A stretch of 64,000 nt of DNA from Erinaceus europaeus (taxonomy: Eukaryota > Chordata > Mammalia > Eulipotyphla > Erinaceidae), in NCBI RefSeq assembly GCF_950295315.1, contig NC_080170.1, forward strand, positions 94,782,054-94,846,053, given 5' to 3'. Positions 1-11,465 of the stretch are shown here, piece after piece. Positions within the stretch are counted from its first letter, which is position 1. Each line of letters opens with the position of its first letter. Both the position numbers and the translations under genes were made by a program. Under the pieces are notes generated by a model that saw nothing but the letters and a program-made list of their open reading frames with translations, did not search any database and was not told the origin of the DNA.

Positions 1-1296
1 ATAATTTTTGAACAGTAGGAAACTTCAGATTGTGTTCTGCAAAAAAACATGATCTCTCCTGGCCAGTGAAAGAGACCTTTCACATTCTGTAAAGTTCAGA
101 GAGAGCTGGAGCTCAGAGACAAAGCAATTGAGAGTTTTTTTCCAATTAATATAAAAATCTCAAGATTAAGAAAGTGACACATGTGAAATCAACAGATATC
201 TGAGTGAAAGTATAAAAGAGGACCAGCAAAAAAAATTGACAATCAAAGCGGCAACTCTGTACAAGGACAGAGATGTTTTTCTATTTCTTTGGAGAAAACT
301 ATTGATTTTTACTATCAGAGCCACACTAGTTTTTGTGTAGCATATTTCACAACTGGTCTCCCAGTAAATGTTAAGTTCTATGCCAGCTGAAATTCTCAGT
401 ATGTCTTGTTGGCATATGGGTAAACTACAAGCAGTGTTTCACAAAGGAGATCAAGGAATCTCTTGGCATAAAAAAAAATGACTGGGAATTTTGACATTGA
501 CTACTGATCCCTATATCTCAAATCAGTTAGCCAGAGGCAAACAAAGGTTGTTGCTCAACACTCCTCTCTCATCTACCCTGCCCTCCAGTGTCTCAAGTGT
601 GGCTAAGTTTTATTCAGGCAGATGCTATAGTAGGCCCCTCAGATATGGGAAGTTTAATGATTGATGAAAGACTGGTTATCAGTTCAGCTCCATCTGTGCC
701 AGTTCCATAAATTACAGGAAAGTGTGTTTGCAAAGCAAAGAGTCAAAGTAAGTTTGCATAGCAATGGTAACAAGGAAGTGAACGACTGGAGGAAACTCAG
801 AGAATTTTCTCTTTCACATCAGAAAGAGACATTAGGCACAGATAGGAGAACAGACCAAAAGTGCACATTGAAGAACTTCAAGATGCCACAAAGTGGGCAG
901 TAAAATACCATAGGCCCCAAATGGTATAGTGGGTAGGTGGTCTCATTGGCAGTAACAGGGAATATTATTTCTTCATTCCCTGGTTATTATAGATATATCC
1001 TGGAATAAAAGAAACAATTGGAGAGAAATAAATATCTTGGAGGTATACAAGGGACAAGTTAGGTAGTTTTTCTTTTGTTTAATCTTAGAAAAACTGAAAT
1101 ATAGTTAGGTGTGGGCAAGCTCCTGTTCAGAAAGTAACTGACTCAAGTAATATATTCTGTTGATAATCATACATTGTATAATAATGTAGTCCCATGTCTT
1201 GGTAGACAGCTTAAGTAGATATATTCATCTGGAAAGTTCTGAGTGGCCACTTTCATGTAAGAGTGCTTGTGGGAAGATAAGGTAACATCATCTTTA
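1..1296. other. single-copy DNA, no gene seen
   Basis: AT-rich sequence with no recognised repeat head, splice-flanked exon or long open frame. The 80-codon frame at 661-903 is typical of chance length and matches no family I know. Treated as intergenic or intronic. Confidence 0.5.
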
Positions 1297-1735
1297 GGAA
1301 AGCAATTTAACAATACACAACTCATGAATTTTAAAAGGTTTTATTTTCACTCTTTGTCTAGCAACTCCATTTCTAGAAACATCCTAAAGAAATAACAAAC
1401 TAAATGCAAAGGGCTATGCACAAAGCTATTTATTGTCATGTAACTTAAAAAGTCAAAAACTTCTGTCCATATAAATGATAAAAAAATAATGAATTATGGA
1501 AATGTACACTATGAATTTAATCAAGCTATTAAAGTAATGGTTCTAAAGGATTTGGATGCTTTTAGGAGGGAAAGAGCAAGACAGTAAACTTTACTATGCT
1601 GTATAAGTTTCCAGCTATGCAAAACAATGCACACTGTCTAGGAGCTAGAAGAATTAAAAATTTTCTGAGTGAGAAGATTATTCTTGATTTTCAATAAACA
1701 AAAAATTAAAAGTATTCTTGATTTTGTTCCTTCTC
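1297..1735 (+). repeat. ancient L1 (L1ME-like) 3' region
   Basis: The order of phrases follows the 3' end of old mammalian L1 elements: GGAAAGCAATTT, then a 'CCATTTCTAGAAAC' segment, then 'TCCTAAAGAAATAA', 'TATGCACAAAGCTATTTATTG', and an 'AATTATGG' segment before an AT-rich end. It is heavily diverged and non-coding. Family name is from memory of the consensus. Confidence 0.6.
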
Positions 1736-1794
1736 CTTCCCTTTGTTTACATTTTATCTTCTAAGTTTGTGTATAAGCAAGTAAATATTTTTTC

Positions 1795-1905
1795 CTTTTT
1801 GTATTTTTTCTTTAATTTTTATTTATAAAAAGGAAACACTGACAAAAACCATAGGATAAGAGGGGTACAACTCCACACAATTTCCACCAATAGTTTATAA
1901 TCTAC
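1795..1905 (-). repeat. L1 3' end fragment
   Basis: Reverse complement of the L1 3' terminus repeated elsewhere in the window (compare 4190-4384 and 50300-50353). Read on the plus strand it starts with a T/A-rich tail and continues through CCATAGGATAAGAGGGGTAC and CTCCACACAATTTCC. Only about 110 bp remain. Confidence 0.7.
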
Positions 1906-2970
1906 AAAGGCAATGCACTTATGTACAGGTGGCTGAACACAGGCATACATACTTCTCTGCACACTTATACAAGCACACATCTATCTGTTTCTAGACAGGA
2001 AAACAGTTCACTCTCACATAGTGGTTGTCACATGTATTTCAATCTCAGTGTTCTTAGTGGCTATTCTTTTTCTATTTTGAATAATAGTTTTGAATGTATT
2101 TGCTCTGTTCCTTTATTTCTTCTCCTCATACAACATATGGACACACACTCACATGCCATATATACAACTCAAACAAACACCCACATGTGTGTAGAATCCT
2201 GATATATGGAGACCTGAGGTGAAAGAGGATAAGGTACATAAAATGCCTTCTTTAAATTTTATCTCTCACTCCCTTTCTTCATTTTCTTCCTGGTTGTCAT
2301 TCCTCCACTCCCTGGTGTCTGTGGCCTGAGGAGAAAATGAGGAAGATAGTGTGGGGGAGGAGATGCCAGGCAAGCAGATTTCTTTGGCAGGACTAGACAA
2401 TAGTCTATGGCAGCACACACAGAGCCAAAAATCAGTTCAGATGAGGTCCAGTGTGTGCAGGAGAAAGATCTAGGAAGCAAAAAAAAAAAAAAAGAGGTAT
2501 TAGATGAAACAGGCCATTTGGAGTGGCAGTAGGCTCCCCCAGCAGGGAGCACCAACATTCCAAAGCAGGCTAACAGCAAGTGAGGCCTGCAGCCAAAGTG
2601 GATAGACAACATTTGAGCTTGTCCTGGTCTCTGGAGCGCCAGAAAACACCAGTTTGGCACAGGGTTGCTCTTTTCTTTCTCAGTGGATGGAACAGGCAAG
2701 CTATTTTCTCACCTTTCTCCCAGCTTACTGGCATTCAGTAAAACAGAGGTCACAGATTTAAATGCCTCAGGATCTAGCCACTACATAAGTGAGACTGGCT
2801 AAGTGTGATGAAATATCATGTGTCAGAAACTATGGCCTACCAGGCAATGTTTGCTTTCTAAAGTGAACCAGGCACTCTCTCATGCCAGCACTTCTGCTGG
2901 GGGAGTGCAAGGCCAGTGGTTCCAAGTCTTCTCATTTTTCAAAGGAAATTGAAATTTTAGAAGCACTTGG
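1906..2970. other. single-copy DNA, no gene seen
   Basis: No repeat family recognised. A 146-codon minus-strand frame at 2259-2699 contains a phenylalanine run made by an A15 tract and shows no domain, so it is not called as a gene. Confidence 0.4.

Positions 2971-2972
<2 letters not shown>

Positions 2973-3019
<47 letters not shown>
2973..3019. repeat. (GT)n microsatellite
   Basis: Uninterrupted GT repeat of about 23 units lying directly 5' of a SINE-C copy. It may have grown out of that SINE's 5' flank. Confidence 0.95.
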
Positions 3020-3020
<1 letters not shown>

Positions 3021-3029
3021 TCTCAATTT

Positions 3030-3221
3030 GGGGCCAGGAAGACAAGTCACTTGTGTAATGTACCTGGCTTGTCATGCATGCAACCCAGATTGGAGCCTAG
3101 GTCCCACTCTGACTGCACACACAGACCTTTGGTACTATGGTACAGTTCCCTCAGTCTCTGCCTCTGTTTCTGTCTCTATCTCTGTCTCTCTCTGTCTTCC
3201 TCTTCCTACTAGAAAAAAAAA
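3030..3221 (+). mobile_element. SINE-C, diverged
   Basis: Head begins GGGGCCAGGAAGACAAGTCA, followed by a tRNA-like half, a CT-rich stretch (TCTCTGTCTCTCTCTG) and an A-run. It is much more diverged than the SINE-A copies, so presumably older. The GT repeat abuts its 5' side. Confidence 0.65.
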
Positions 3222-3289
3222 GTGTGTTCATAGCTGTGAAGTCACAGAGGGAAAAACAAGACCTCAAGTTTTTAAAAAAGTTTAATCAT

Positions 3290-3564
3290 GGGAGTCAGGT
3301 GGTAGCACAGTGGGTTAAGTGTAGATGGCACAAAGCACAAGGAGCAGCATAAGTATCCCGGTTCAAACCCCTGGCTCCCCATCTGCAGGGGAGTTGCTTC
3401 ACATGCAGTGAAGCCAGTCTGCAGGTGTCTATCTTTCTCTCCCCCTCTCTCTGTCTTCCCCTCCTCTCTCCATTTCTCTCTGTCCTATCCAACAACAATG
3501 ATGACAATAATAATAGCTACAACAATAAAAAACAAGGGCAACAAAAGGGAATAAATAAATAATT
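3290..3564 (+). mobile_element. SINE-A (tRNA-derived), complete
   Basis: Starts GGGAGTCAGGTGGTAGCACA, has a B-box-like GGTTCAAACCCC, a CT-rich middle and an AACAATAATAATAGC / AAATAAATAA tail. It is flanked by a perfect 15-bp target-site duplication AAAAAGTTTAATCAT at 3275-3289 and 3565-3579, which fixes both ends and shows L1-type retroposition. Confidence 0.95.
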
Positions 3565-3579
3565 AAAAAGTTTAATCAT

Positions 3580-4004
3580 TTATTTCACAGTCATTCACTT
3601 CCAGACACCGTGTTCTTCTTCTTCTAGTGTTTGCCCTTCTTCCATAGCCAGTCAACAGAGTCAGGTTGAAAGCTGTCAGGAGCTGCTTGTTGCTGGCTTT
3701 GAAAGTGACTGGGATCCATGTGGATTCAGTCGGCTAGGAAGGATCGTCAGTTTCCCCAATGAATGGGTACTCACGGGATGCACCACGAGAAGGTCGATCC
3801 AATGCATCCCCAGACCCCGTGTTATAAGATGCAAATACAAAGATAGACACGATGTATTCTCAAGAAAAAAAAACTCAAAAAAAAAAAGAAATAAGCATGC
3901 AGATGTTCAAGATCAGATTTTTTCATCCCCCTTCAATTCATAATTACTTTATCCACAATTGTCTGCCTACAATTAAGAGAAAGTATTTGATAGTCTGATT
4001 TCTT
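3580..4004. other. unrecognised, possibly repeat-derived
   Basis: Contains an unusual CpG-bearing stretch (3715-3800) that reads like part of an interspersed repeat or LTR. I see no terminal features to define it and no coding potential. Confidence 0.3.
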
Positions 4005-4183
4005 TATTATTTTGTTTATTTATTTTAATGAGACAAATACATAAAGAAAGATACAGAGCAAGAGAGACCAAAGCACTACCCAGCTCTGGCTTATGGTGAT
4101 GATGAGACTGAACCTGGGACCTCAGGATATCAGGCATGAAAATCTTTTGTATAATCATTATGCTATCTCCCCAGTCCCCTTTT
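4005..4183 (-). mobile_element. SINE-C
   Basis: Reverse complement of a SINE-C head: on the plus strand it ends GCTATCTCCCCAGTCCCC and begins with a T-rich tail (TTATTTATTTTAATGAGAC). A central AACCTGGGACC gives the B-box-like GGTCCCAGGTT on the minus strand. No clear TSD. Confidence 0.75.
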
Positions 4184-4189
4184 TAAGCC

Positions 4190-4384
4190 AGACCTTCCAC
4201 CTTCTGCACCCCATACTGTCCCTTGGTCCATGCTCCCAGAGGAAAAAAGAATAGAAAGGCTTTCAAGGGAAGGAGTAGGATATGGAGTTCTGGTGGTGGG
4301 AATTGTGTGGAATTGTACCCCTCTTATCCTATGGCCTTGTCAATGCTTCCATTTTATAAATAAAAAAAAAATTTTAAAGGAATT
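4190..4384 (+). mobile_element. L1 3' end, 5'-truncated
   Basis: Carries the recurrent L1 3'UTR end: GCCAGACCTTCCACCTTCTG, then TCCATGCTCCCAGAGG, GGTGGTGGGAATTGTGTGG and GTACCCCTCTTATCCTATGG, closing in an A-rich tail. It overlaps the head side of the preceding SINE-C boundary by only a few bases. Confidence 0.8.
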
Positions 4385-4399
4385 AAACCAAAAACTTTT

Positions 4400-4490
4400 T
4401 TTAATTTTTGGAGGTTTAATGTTTTATAGTATATAGTTGTTGACACATGGATATAATTTCTCATCTCCCTATGATAGGTGTCTGAAAAAC
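4400..4490 (-). repeat. L1 3' end fragment, other subfamily
   Basis: Plus-strand TTTAATGTTTTATAGTATA followed by ACATGGATATAATTTCTCATC matches the start of the minus-strand L1 at 8046. It is the antisense of an L1 3' terminus that differs from the one at 4190-4384. Confidence 0.6.
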
Positions 4491-6370
4491 ACAACAGGCC
4501 TCAATTATTTTAAATATGTTAGTTCTATTAAAAAAACTATAGCACTATGTACATCAAATGTAAAATGTCTGTTGACTGGATATAACAACTCACTCTCTGG
4601 TTAGAAATTTCTTACATAAAACTGTGTATCAATGACCCCCTCCTTATGATCACTAAAAGACATTCTATCTTCTACCAAAAGACAAATACTTACTTCCTAT
4701 TCTGTATACAACAGATACTACATGTGGTAACAGTAAAATTCTAAAGTCTTCATTTCAGAAGCTTACACTATTTTTGAGGCAGTAAGATGATCACTCAGGA
4801 AATCAAGCAATAGTGCTATGCAGAGTTCTGATATCAAGGCCTGAATAGATCAGATCAGATATACCAAAGTCACCTTAAGAAGATAAAAATGGCTTTTAGA
4901 TCTTTATCAAAATCAGTTGTAGGGGGAAAAAAAAACAGTGGTGTGAAAGTATCTAGGGAATTGTCCACCTTTACATTTTCAGCATTTGGCACATAGCAAA
5001 TGATGTTTAACAAATATTTCTTGAATAAAAAGATAAAAGTTAATGAGTCAAAGAGAACAAAAATCAGTCTTGAGAACTTAGAAAATGGAGGTAAAAGGGA
5101 GAGATATATTCTCACCACTGATAATAATATTCAACAGAAAGCAACTGAATAAGGAGGTCAGTGTTTTTGCTCACCAGTGTCCCCATTCCTGCTGGGGAGT
5201 AGGAGTATGTTACTATAAGCCAAGTTAAATAGTTCACAAGGTCACTTCCCTTCTTCATTGAAATGTCTGGTCAATTTCCTAATGACCAGTTAGGTTTGGA
5301 TATGAGGATTCATTGCATTCTGTTCATGTGAATGGCTGTGCCTCTTATAATGAGCATTCTAATTTACACATGAGGATTTGGAAAGCTTGACTAATGATAC
5401 ATTGTCTTCTTTGGTCAGATGCCAATCTTTGGAATCCTGCCTTGTTAACTTCAACTGACCTCTTATGTTGGTGCCATTGATTCATCTCGTTTTTCTCCTA
5501 GAACAGGAATCATGGAATTATTGTCTAAATAAACAAAACAGAGAAGATATACACAGTGGTCAAATAAAGGGACAATCATTTTATATTGACTAGTCAAGGG
5601 AAGGCGTAGGACACAAGGGAGTTCAGGCATGCATCTTCAAGAAAAATGAACCACCTTCAGAAAGGCAGAGTAGATGGAGAAAAGAATATGAAGAAGGCAG
5701 GAACAGAACTTTTCACTCTGAAAAATCATAGCTTGGTGGAGTAGTGAGAAGGAAAAGTTTCAATCAGGCCATACATAACCTAGACTGAAGGGTCCAAACC
5801 ATATCCAACAGATCTCTGAGGGAGAAATTAAAGTTCTGAAGAAAGCACAAAATTGGTGTTTCACTTGCACTGTAGTTTGTCTGTCTAGTGTATGTGAAGG
5901 AGAGAGGGGTTCCACTGTTATTTAGGATTATTGTTTTAAATTAACAAATCACTTCTAAGCTTCCTTAATGGCTTCCCCTAAGGACATGAACTGATTGCAA
6001 AGACCTGATGCCTAGTGTTCAGAAGGCAAGTGGATAATCTGTGGACATAAGGGGCCTTGGATTCCTGGAACAAACTAGACTGTGATGAAGGTAACTAGAG
6101 TAAAAGCCACTGAACTCAGACTCGTCATGACTAGACTAACAGCCTATCTCTGCTGGTACTGATGGAGCTGGACCTCAAGGCCATGCTGTTGTCCTAGACA
6201 ACCTCTCCAACATAACCACTTATGAGCCCTTGGATGTACCTTTAGCCTTCCCCAGTGTCAAGAAATTAAAGTTGTAGCCATGCTGCCTCAGAAGAAAAAA
6301 AAAGTTCTAAGGGTCTCGTGACCATTATAGTTTGCAATTAATATACAAATCTTAGGATTAAGGAAAAGGC
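4491..6370. other. mostly single-copy DNA
   Basis: No gene seen. About 4960-5030 (AGCATTTGGCACATAGCAAA ... AACAAATATTTCTTGAATA) resembles the 3' end of an ancient L2 or MIR. The rest shows no family I recognise and no open frame above about 80 codons. Confidence 0.4.
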
Positions 6371-6399
6371 AAAAATAAATAAATAAATAAATAAATAAG
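6371..6399. repeat. (AAAT)n microsatellite
   Basis: Short AAAT array, about seven units. Confidence 0.85.
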
Positions 6400-6476
6400 A
6401 TTATACATGAGTTACTGGAAAAGCAACAGGGATACAGGCTCATGGGGTTCCTTAGATTAACTGGGAAATTCAAACA

Positions 6477-6583
6477 GGTCCCATTTTACAGCCAAGATTC
6501 AAGGAAATTCAGCATCTTGTCTAAGCTAGTAAGGGGATAATGCCAGGATGTAATTCCAGGAAATCTGACTTCAGACCAACCTT
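6477..6583 (-). repeat. MIR fossil SINE
   Basis: The plus strand gives the antisense MIR signature: CCATTTTACAG, AAGGAAATTCAGCATCTTGTC, CTAGTAAGGGGATAATGCCAGG and CTGACTTCAGACC. Strongly diverged, as expected of a mammal-wide element. Confidence 0.7.
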
Positions 6584-6715
6584 CAGTCTCATTGGTTCTA
6601 TACCACTCTCTTAGTAACGCTCTTAAGCCTCTAGGATTCATGATCACTTATTTCATTTTAGTTTTCTTTCCTTTCCCTAAAAACAGACAGAAAAGGGTCA
6701 GGAAAGTCAGTCAAG

Positions 6716-6992
6716 AGACCCACCCTACTAGGGAAAGAGAGAGGCAGACTGGGAGTATGGACCAACCAGTCAACGCCCATGTTCAGCGGGGAAGCAATTA
6801 CAGAAGCCAGACCTTCTACCTTCTGCAACCCACAGTGACCCTGGGTCCATGCTCCCAGAGGGATAGAGAATGGGAAAGCTATCAGGGGAGGGGGTGGGAT
6901 ATGGAGATTGGGTGGTGGGAATTGTGTGGAGTTGTACCCCTCCTACCCTAAGGTTTTGTTAATTAATCCTTTCTTAAATTAAAAAAAAAAAA
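6716..6992 (+). mobile_element. L1 3' end, 277 bp, with TSD
   Basis: A short 5'-truncated L1 consisting only of the 3'UTR terminus and poly(A). It is flanked by a perfect 13-bp duplication AAAGTCAGTCAAG at 6703-6715 and 6993-7005. The 15-base A-run and exact TSD suggest a fairly recent insertion. Frame 6592-6951 across it is not a gene. Confidence 0.92.
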
Positions 6993-7005
6993 AAAGTCAG
7001 TCAAG

Positions 7006-8045
7006 GTTCTCAGAGACTGAACTCAGGTGGGGTTTTTCCATCCTTGTTTATGAAACTGGAAAACAAATGACTTTCCTAACAGCGTCAGAGAAATCTGACA
7101 TTCCTCTCTATGTTTCACAGGAAGAGAGAGTGTAGTGTTGGAGCTATGGCTATAAATAACAGAGTTAATGAGGGAGGACTCCTGGAGACCTAAATGAATT
7201 CATTTTATAGGTTTGTCATACACCAGGTTAATATGATTCTGACAAATAATTATATTGAAAACTGGACAGGGACCGAGAAGGCTGTTATTCCATTTGAATG
7301 TTACAGCAGAACCTACTGGCCAATTAAAGGGTGATGACGCCAACAGTGAAGTGCAGAGCAAAACTCTAACAATTGGTGGTATTTAGACAAAGGAGCTCAC
7401 AGCTCTGCACCCACCCCGGCTCAGACAATGAGATTGTCATTGTCTGACTCCTTAATGAGTACAGCAGTGCCTTCATATAGATTGCTATACAGCTAGAGCT
7501 GGTGTGGATAGAGCAGGATGGGATACAGGCAGAAAGGAATACTAATGTGACTTCTTTTTTCTTTTTAACATTGACTACACGTGTTTCTGTGAGAAAGAAT
7601 ATATACCATGGGTGAGCCTAGGAAACGGGCTTTCAGTCTGAACATGTCAAATCATGATGGCAGCTTCTGCTTTGGCTGGGAGGATGACATATTCTTTCGT
7701 GGGTTAATTACAGTGGCCTCTGAAGGGAAAGGGCATCTCACTGAAGGGGGAAAAAAAAAAGATATTATGTGACTGTGATATTTGCCATCACCTAATTGGG
7801 TCACCCTGAAGTCCTGGAGCTGTATTCTAGATTAGAGGGCCAGGACTCCCAGAAAGACTGACCCCACAGAACAGTATGGTCAAGTTCACCGACCTTCTCC
7901 TCAGCAACAAAAGACTTCTTCCCCCACACTGTGGTGTGTTTACTACACAGGGACATCATCTCAAAAGGTGCAGAAAAACTGAAATCCACTGATTGCTCTG
8001 TTCATCCACCCTTGTTACCTGGAGGAAGAGGAATTTTCTTTCTTT
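7006..8045. other. single-copy DNA, no gene seen
   Basis: No recognised repeat and no supported coding exon. The 62-codon minus frame at 7801-7989 is unsupported. Confidence 0.4.
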
Positions 8046-8890
8046 CTTTTTAAATAATTTTATTGAGGGGTTAATGGTTTACAGTACAGTTATTGAAACA
8101 TGGGTACAATTTCTCATCTCCCCATGATATGTCTGCAAACCGTTCTCACCCTCAACATGGCCCTTTTCCACCATCATGAATCAGAATAACAAAATCCTCT
8201 GTACCCCCTCCTGTTGTTTTCACCGGGCTGGCTTCACGGGCGGGTAACAGACGACCAGGGACTCATGGTTGAGCTGTAGGCAGTATCTCTTTATTCATGC
8301 AGGACACAGCACAATCTAAGCCGAGCTAAGCTAAACTAAACTACAAACTATCTTGTCCTTATAAATATACTAGCCCAGTAGGGTGGGAACAGGATGCAAC
8401 ACAGAGAGGGTGGAGAGAAAAGTGACTGGTGAAAATCAGGGTATGACAAGGAGAGGGGGCGGAGCAGGCAAGAATTCTATCACTGAACCACCAATGCCCT
8501 GGAGGGAGGGTGGTGCTTGTTAACAGAGGTTATGTAAATAGATACAGTGTTATGTAAATAGAATGCAGGGGGGATTAAACCAAATGAAACAGAAGGGGTT
8601 TTTAAAAGCATACCAATACCCTCCCTTCCTCTCCTACCCAAAGTCCTTTGCTTTGATGCAAAATACCACATCTAGTCCAAGTTTCATGTTGTGTTTTCCC
8701 TTTCTGTCTTTGTTTCTTAGGTTCCACTTATAAGTGAAGCCATCCAGTGTTCATCCTTCTTCTTTGTTCTTAATTTATTTAAGATGATTCCTTCATGTTC
8801 CACCCAAGATAAGGCAAAGGATAAGATTTCATCATTTTTAACAGTGGAGGAATATATATATATATATCTTCTTCCTAGCCATTCTAATTT
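8046..8890 (-). mobile_element. L1 3' end, split by an LTR
   Basis: The antisense L1 3'UTR starts with TTTTATTGAGGGGTTAATGG and continues to about 8206. After the LTR it resumes with CCTCCCTTCCTCTCCTACCC and runs into the remnant ORF2 C-terminus near 8760-8860. The element is older than the LTR it contains. A short AT repeat lies at 8854-8867. Confidence 0.8.
8207..8615 (-). mobile_element. solo LTR inserted in L1
   Basis: A roughly 400-bp block of different composition interrupts the L1. TTTATT at 8290-8295 is an AATAAA signal on the minus strand, and a TATATTTATAAGG-like TATA region lies just upstream of it. Its U3 shares a long similar stretch (inverted) with the LTR at 16430-16878, notably the GGGCATTGGTGGTT region. 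The ends are not resolved exactly and I could not find a clean TSD. No internal retroviral sequence remains. Confidence 0.7.
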
Positions 8891-9175
8891 GAACCCTGGT
8901 GCTATGTGAGCTAACTGTGGTTCCTAGCTCACCCAGCATAGTTAAGAACCCACTGCTTGGCTGTTATAGAAGGCAACTTTGCTGTATCTTTCTGAGGTTC
9001 CCCAGTCAATTACCATTTGCCCTCTGTAGTCTGCTTTATCATACTCAGCCTCCTTTCATGTGGCATAAAAAGAATAAGAATAAACTGAGCCCATAGAAAA
9101 AGAAAATAAATCTGGTAAAGGGAAGTGGGGAGAAATCGGTAAGGATTAGTAGAAGATACAAGCTTCCAGTGAAAC
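8891..9175. other. single-copy DNA, no gene seen
   Basis: Short interval without a recognised element. Confidence 0.35.
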
Positions 9176-9487
9176 AATGTACAGAATGGAACGGAGTTGG
9201 GCTGTTATGCAGCGGGTTAAGCACACGTAGCACAAAGCACAGGGACTGGCATAAGGGATCCCAGTTCTAGCTCCCAGCTTCCCACTTGCAGGAGAGTCAC
9301 TTCACAAGTGGTGAAACAGGTCTGCAGGTGACTATCTTTCTCTCCCCCTGTTTGTCTTCCCCTCCTCTATCCATTTCTCTTTGTCCTATCCAACAATGAC
9401 AACATCAATAACAAAAACAATAATAACTACAATAATAAAACAAAAGCAACAGAAATGAAATAAATAAAAAAATAAATATTTTTTAAA

Positions 9488-10823
9488 TTTTATTTTATTT
9501 TTAATTGGGGAATTAATGTTTTACATTCAACAGTAAGTATAATAGTTTGTGCATGCATAACATTCCCCAGTTTCGCATATACAATTCCCACTAAGTCCTC
9601 TGAATCCTTCCTGGACCTGTATTCTCCCCACACACCCACCCCAGAGTCTTTTACTTTGGTACAATATGCCAATTCCATTTCAAGTTCTACTTCTGTTTTC
9701 TTTTCTGATCTTGTTTTTCAACTTCTGCCTGAGAGTGAGATCATCCCATATTCATCCTTCTGTTTCTGACTTATTTCACTCAATGTGATTTTTTCAAGGT
9801 CTATCCAAGATCAGCTGAAAACGGTGAAGTCACCATTTTTTACAGCTGAGTAGTATTCCATTGTGTATATATACCACAACTTGCTCAGCCACTCATCTGT
9901 TGTTGGACACCTGGGTTGCTTCCAGGTTTTGGCTATTACAAATTGTGCTGCCAAGAACATATGTGTACACAGATCTTTTTGGATGGGTCTGTTGGGTTCC
10001 TTAGGATATATCCTCAGGAGAGGAATTGCAGGGTCATAGGGTAGGTCCATTTCTAGCCTTCTGAGAGATCTCCAGACAGTTCTCCACAGAGGTTGGACCA
10101 ACTGACATTCCCACCAGCAGGGTAGGAGGGTTCCTTTGACCCCACAGCCTCTCCAGCATTTGCTGCTGTTACCTTTTCTGATGTATGACATTCTCACAGG
10201 AGTGAAGTATTATCTCATTGTTGTCTTGATTTGCATTTCTCTGACAATCAGAGACTTGGAGCATTTTTTCATGTGTTTCTCGGCCTTTTGGATCTCTTCT
10301 GTGATGAATATCCTGTCCATCTCCTCCCCCCATTTTTGGATGGGGTTATTTGTTGTCTTGTTGTTGAGTTTGGCAAGCTCTTTATATATGTTGGTTATTA
10401 AACTCTTGTCTGATGTATGGCATGTAAAGATCTTCTCCCATTCTGTGAGGCGTCTCTTGGTTTGGGTAGTGGTTTCTTTTGCTGTGAAGAGGCTTTTTAA
10501 TTTGATGTAGTTCCATAGGTTTATACTTGCCTTAGTCTTCTTTGTAATTGGATTCATTTCATTGAAGATGTCTTTAAAATGTATGTGGAAAAGAGTTCTG
10601 CCAATATTTTCCTCTAAGTATCTGATAGTTTGTGGTCTAACATCCAAGTCCTTGATCCACTTGGAATTTACTTTTGTATTTGGTGAAATATAGTGGTTCA
10701 GTTTCATTCTTCTGTATGTTTCAACCCATTGTTTCCAACACCATTTGTTGAAGAGACTCTGCTTTCCCCATTTAATAGTCTGAGCCCCTTTGTCAAAGAT
10801 TAGATGTCCATAGGTGTGGGCCT
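9488..10823 (-). mobile_element. 5'-truncated L1, 1.3 kb
   Basis: Antisense L1: T-rich end at 9488, 3'UTR to about 9810, then the ORF2 C-terminal region up to 10823, where it is truncated. Flanked by about 16 bp of A/T-rich duplication (AATAAATATTTTTTAAA at 9471-9487 and nearly the same at 10828-10843). It landed in the tail of the SINE-A copy. Confidence 0.9.
9811..10822 (-). pseudogene. L1 ORF2 C-terminal remnant
   Basis: C-terminal part of the L1 ORF2 protein (endonuclease/reverse transcriptase). It reads in one frame from the truncation point at 10822 to a stop at about 10207 (within the residues ...IKTTMR), then continues in the same frame after that stop to about 9811. The single TAA therefore looks like a nonsense mutation rather than a frameshift. 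Visible motifs are WKQWVETYRR near the start, NPIQKWGEEMDR in the middle and the conserved cysteine/tryptophan segment CWWECQLVQPLWRTVW, followed by PTTDEWLSKLWYIYTMEYY. Endonuclease and reverse transcriptase cores are absent, so the fragment cannot act. Confidence 0.9.
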
Positions 10824-10872
10824 AATAAATAAATATTTTTAAAAAAATAAAGAAAAAGATGTATGGAATGGA

Positions 10873-11147
10873 CATCATTACATCACTTTGTCAGCAACAC
10901 TCTGTTGTACATTTGAAAGTTGCCAAGAGAGTAGAGCTACAAAGTTCACACCACAACAGAAATATGTGTGCTTATGATGGAGGATAATTAAATTTATAGT
11001 AGTGGTCTTTTGCAACACAAAACTAACACCTAAAATGAATCCAAATTGTCATATGCCAATTGCATGTACAAATTTTTAATGAATTACTTTAAGAAAGAGA
11101 AATTCATGGAAATACTGTCACAGGCACTCTAAAAACTATCCTAAAGA
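10873..11147. other. single-copy DNA, no gene seen
   Basis: No element or open frame recognised. Confidence 0.35.
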
Positions 11148-11454
11148 GGGTTAGGCAGTGCTGCACCCAGTAACCAGTTAATTACACATAGTACTAAGTA
11201 TGAGGACCCACACAAGGATCCATGTATGAGCCTCCAGCTTCCCACGTGCAGGGGAGTCACTTCAGAAGTGGTGAAGCAGGACTACAGATGTGTCTCTTTC
11301 TCTCTCTTTCTCTATCTCCCACTTCTCTCTTAATTTCTCTCTGTCCTATCAAATGAAATGGAAAAAAGAAATAGCTGCCAGAAGCAGTGGATTAGTAGTG
11401 CTGACACCGAACCCCATCAATTACCCTGGAGGCAACAAAAAAAACTACTTTAAA
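11148..11454 (+). mobile_element. SINE-B with GGAGGC 3' module
   Basis: Diverged SINE-B head (GGGTTAGGCAGTGCTGCACC), body with CACGTGCAGGGGAGTCACTT, CT-rich stretch, then the extra 3' module at about 11380-11434 (GCAGTGGATTAGTAGTGCTG ... TACCCTGGAGGC). Confidence 0.8.
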
Positions 11455-11465
11455 AACAAATTCCT

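Larger units (their letters stand above)
9191..10858 (+). mobile_element. SINE-A split by an L1 in its tail
   Basis: The SINE head and body occupy 9191 to about 9470; the last bases of its A-rich tail resume at about 10844-10858. The outer duplication ATGTACAGAATGGA (9177-9190) and ATGTATGGAATGGA (10859-10872), 12 of 14 bases the same, belongs to the SINE. This proves that everything between is a later insertion. Confidence 0.9.

Noticed and set aside
2259..2699. 146-codon minus-strand frame with ATG
   Set aside because: No recognised domain, includes a homopolymer-coded phenylalanine run, no splice or promoter context.
3580..3860. Possible processed pseudogene
   Set aside because: No protein or RNA family recognised in any frame; possibly part of an LTR but ends are not visible.
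10136..10510. 124-codon plus-strand frame, hydrophobic
   Set aside because: Antisense of L1 ORF2; hydrophobicity is a by-product of the complementary codons.
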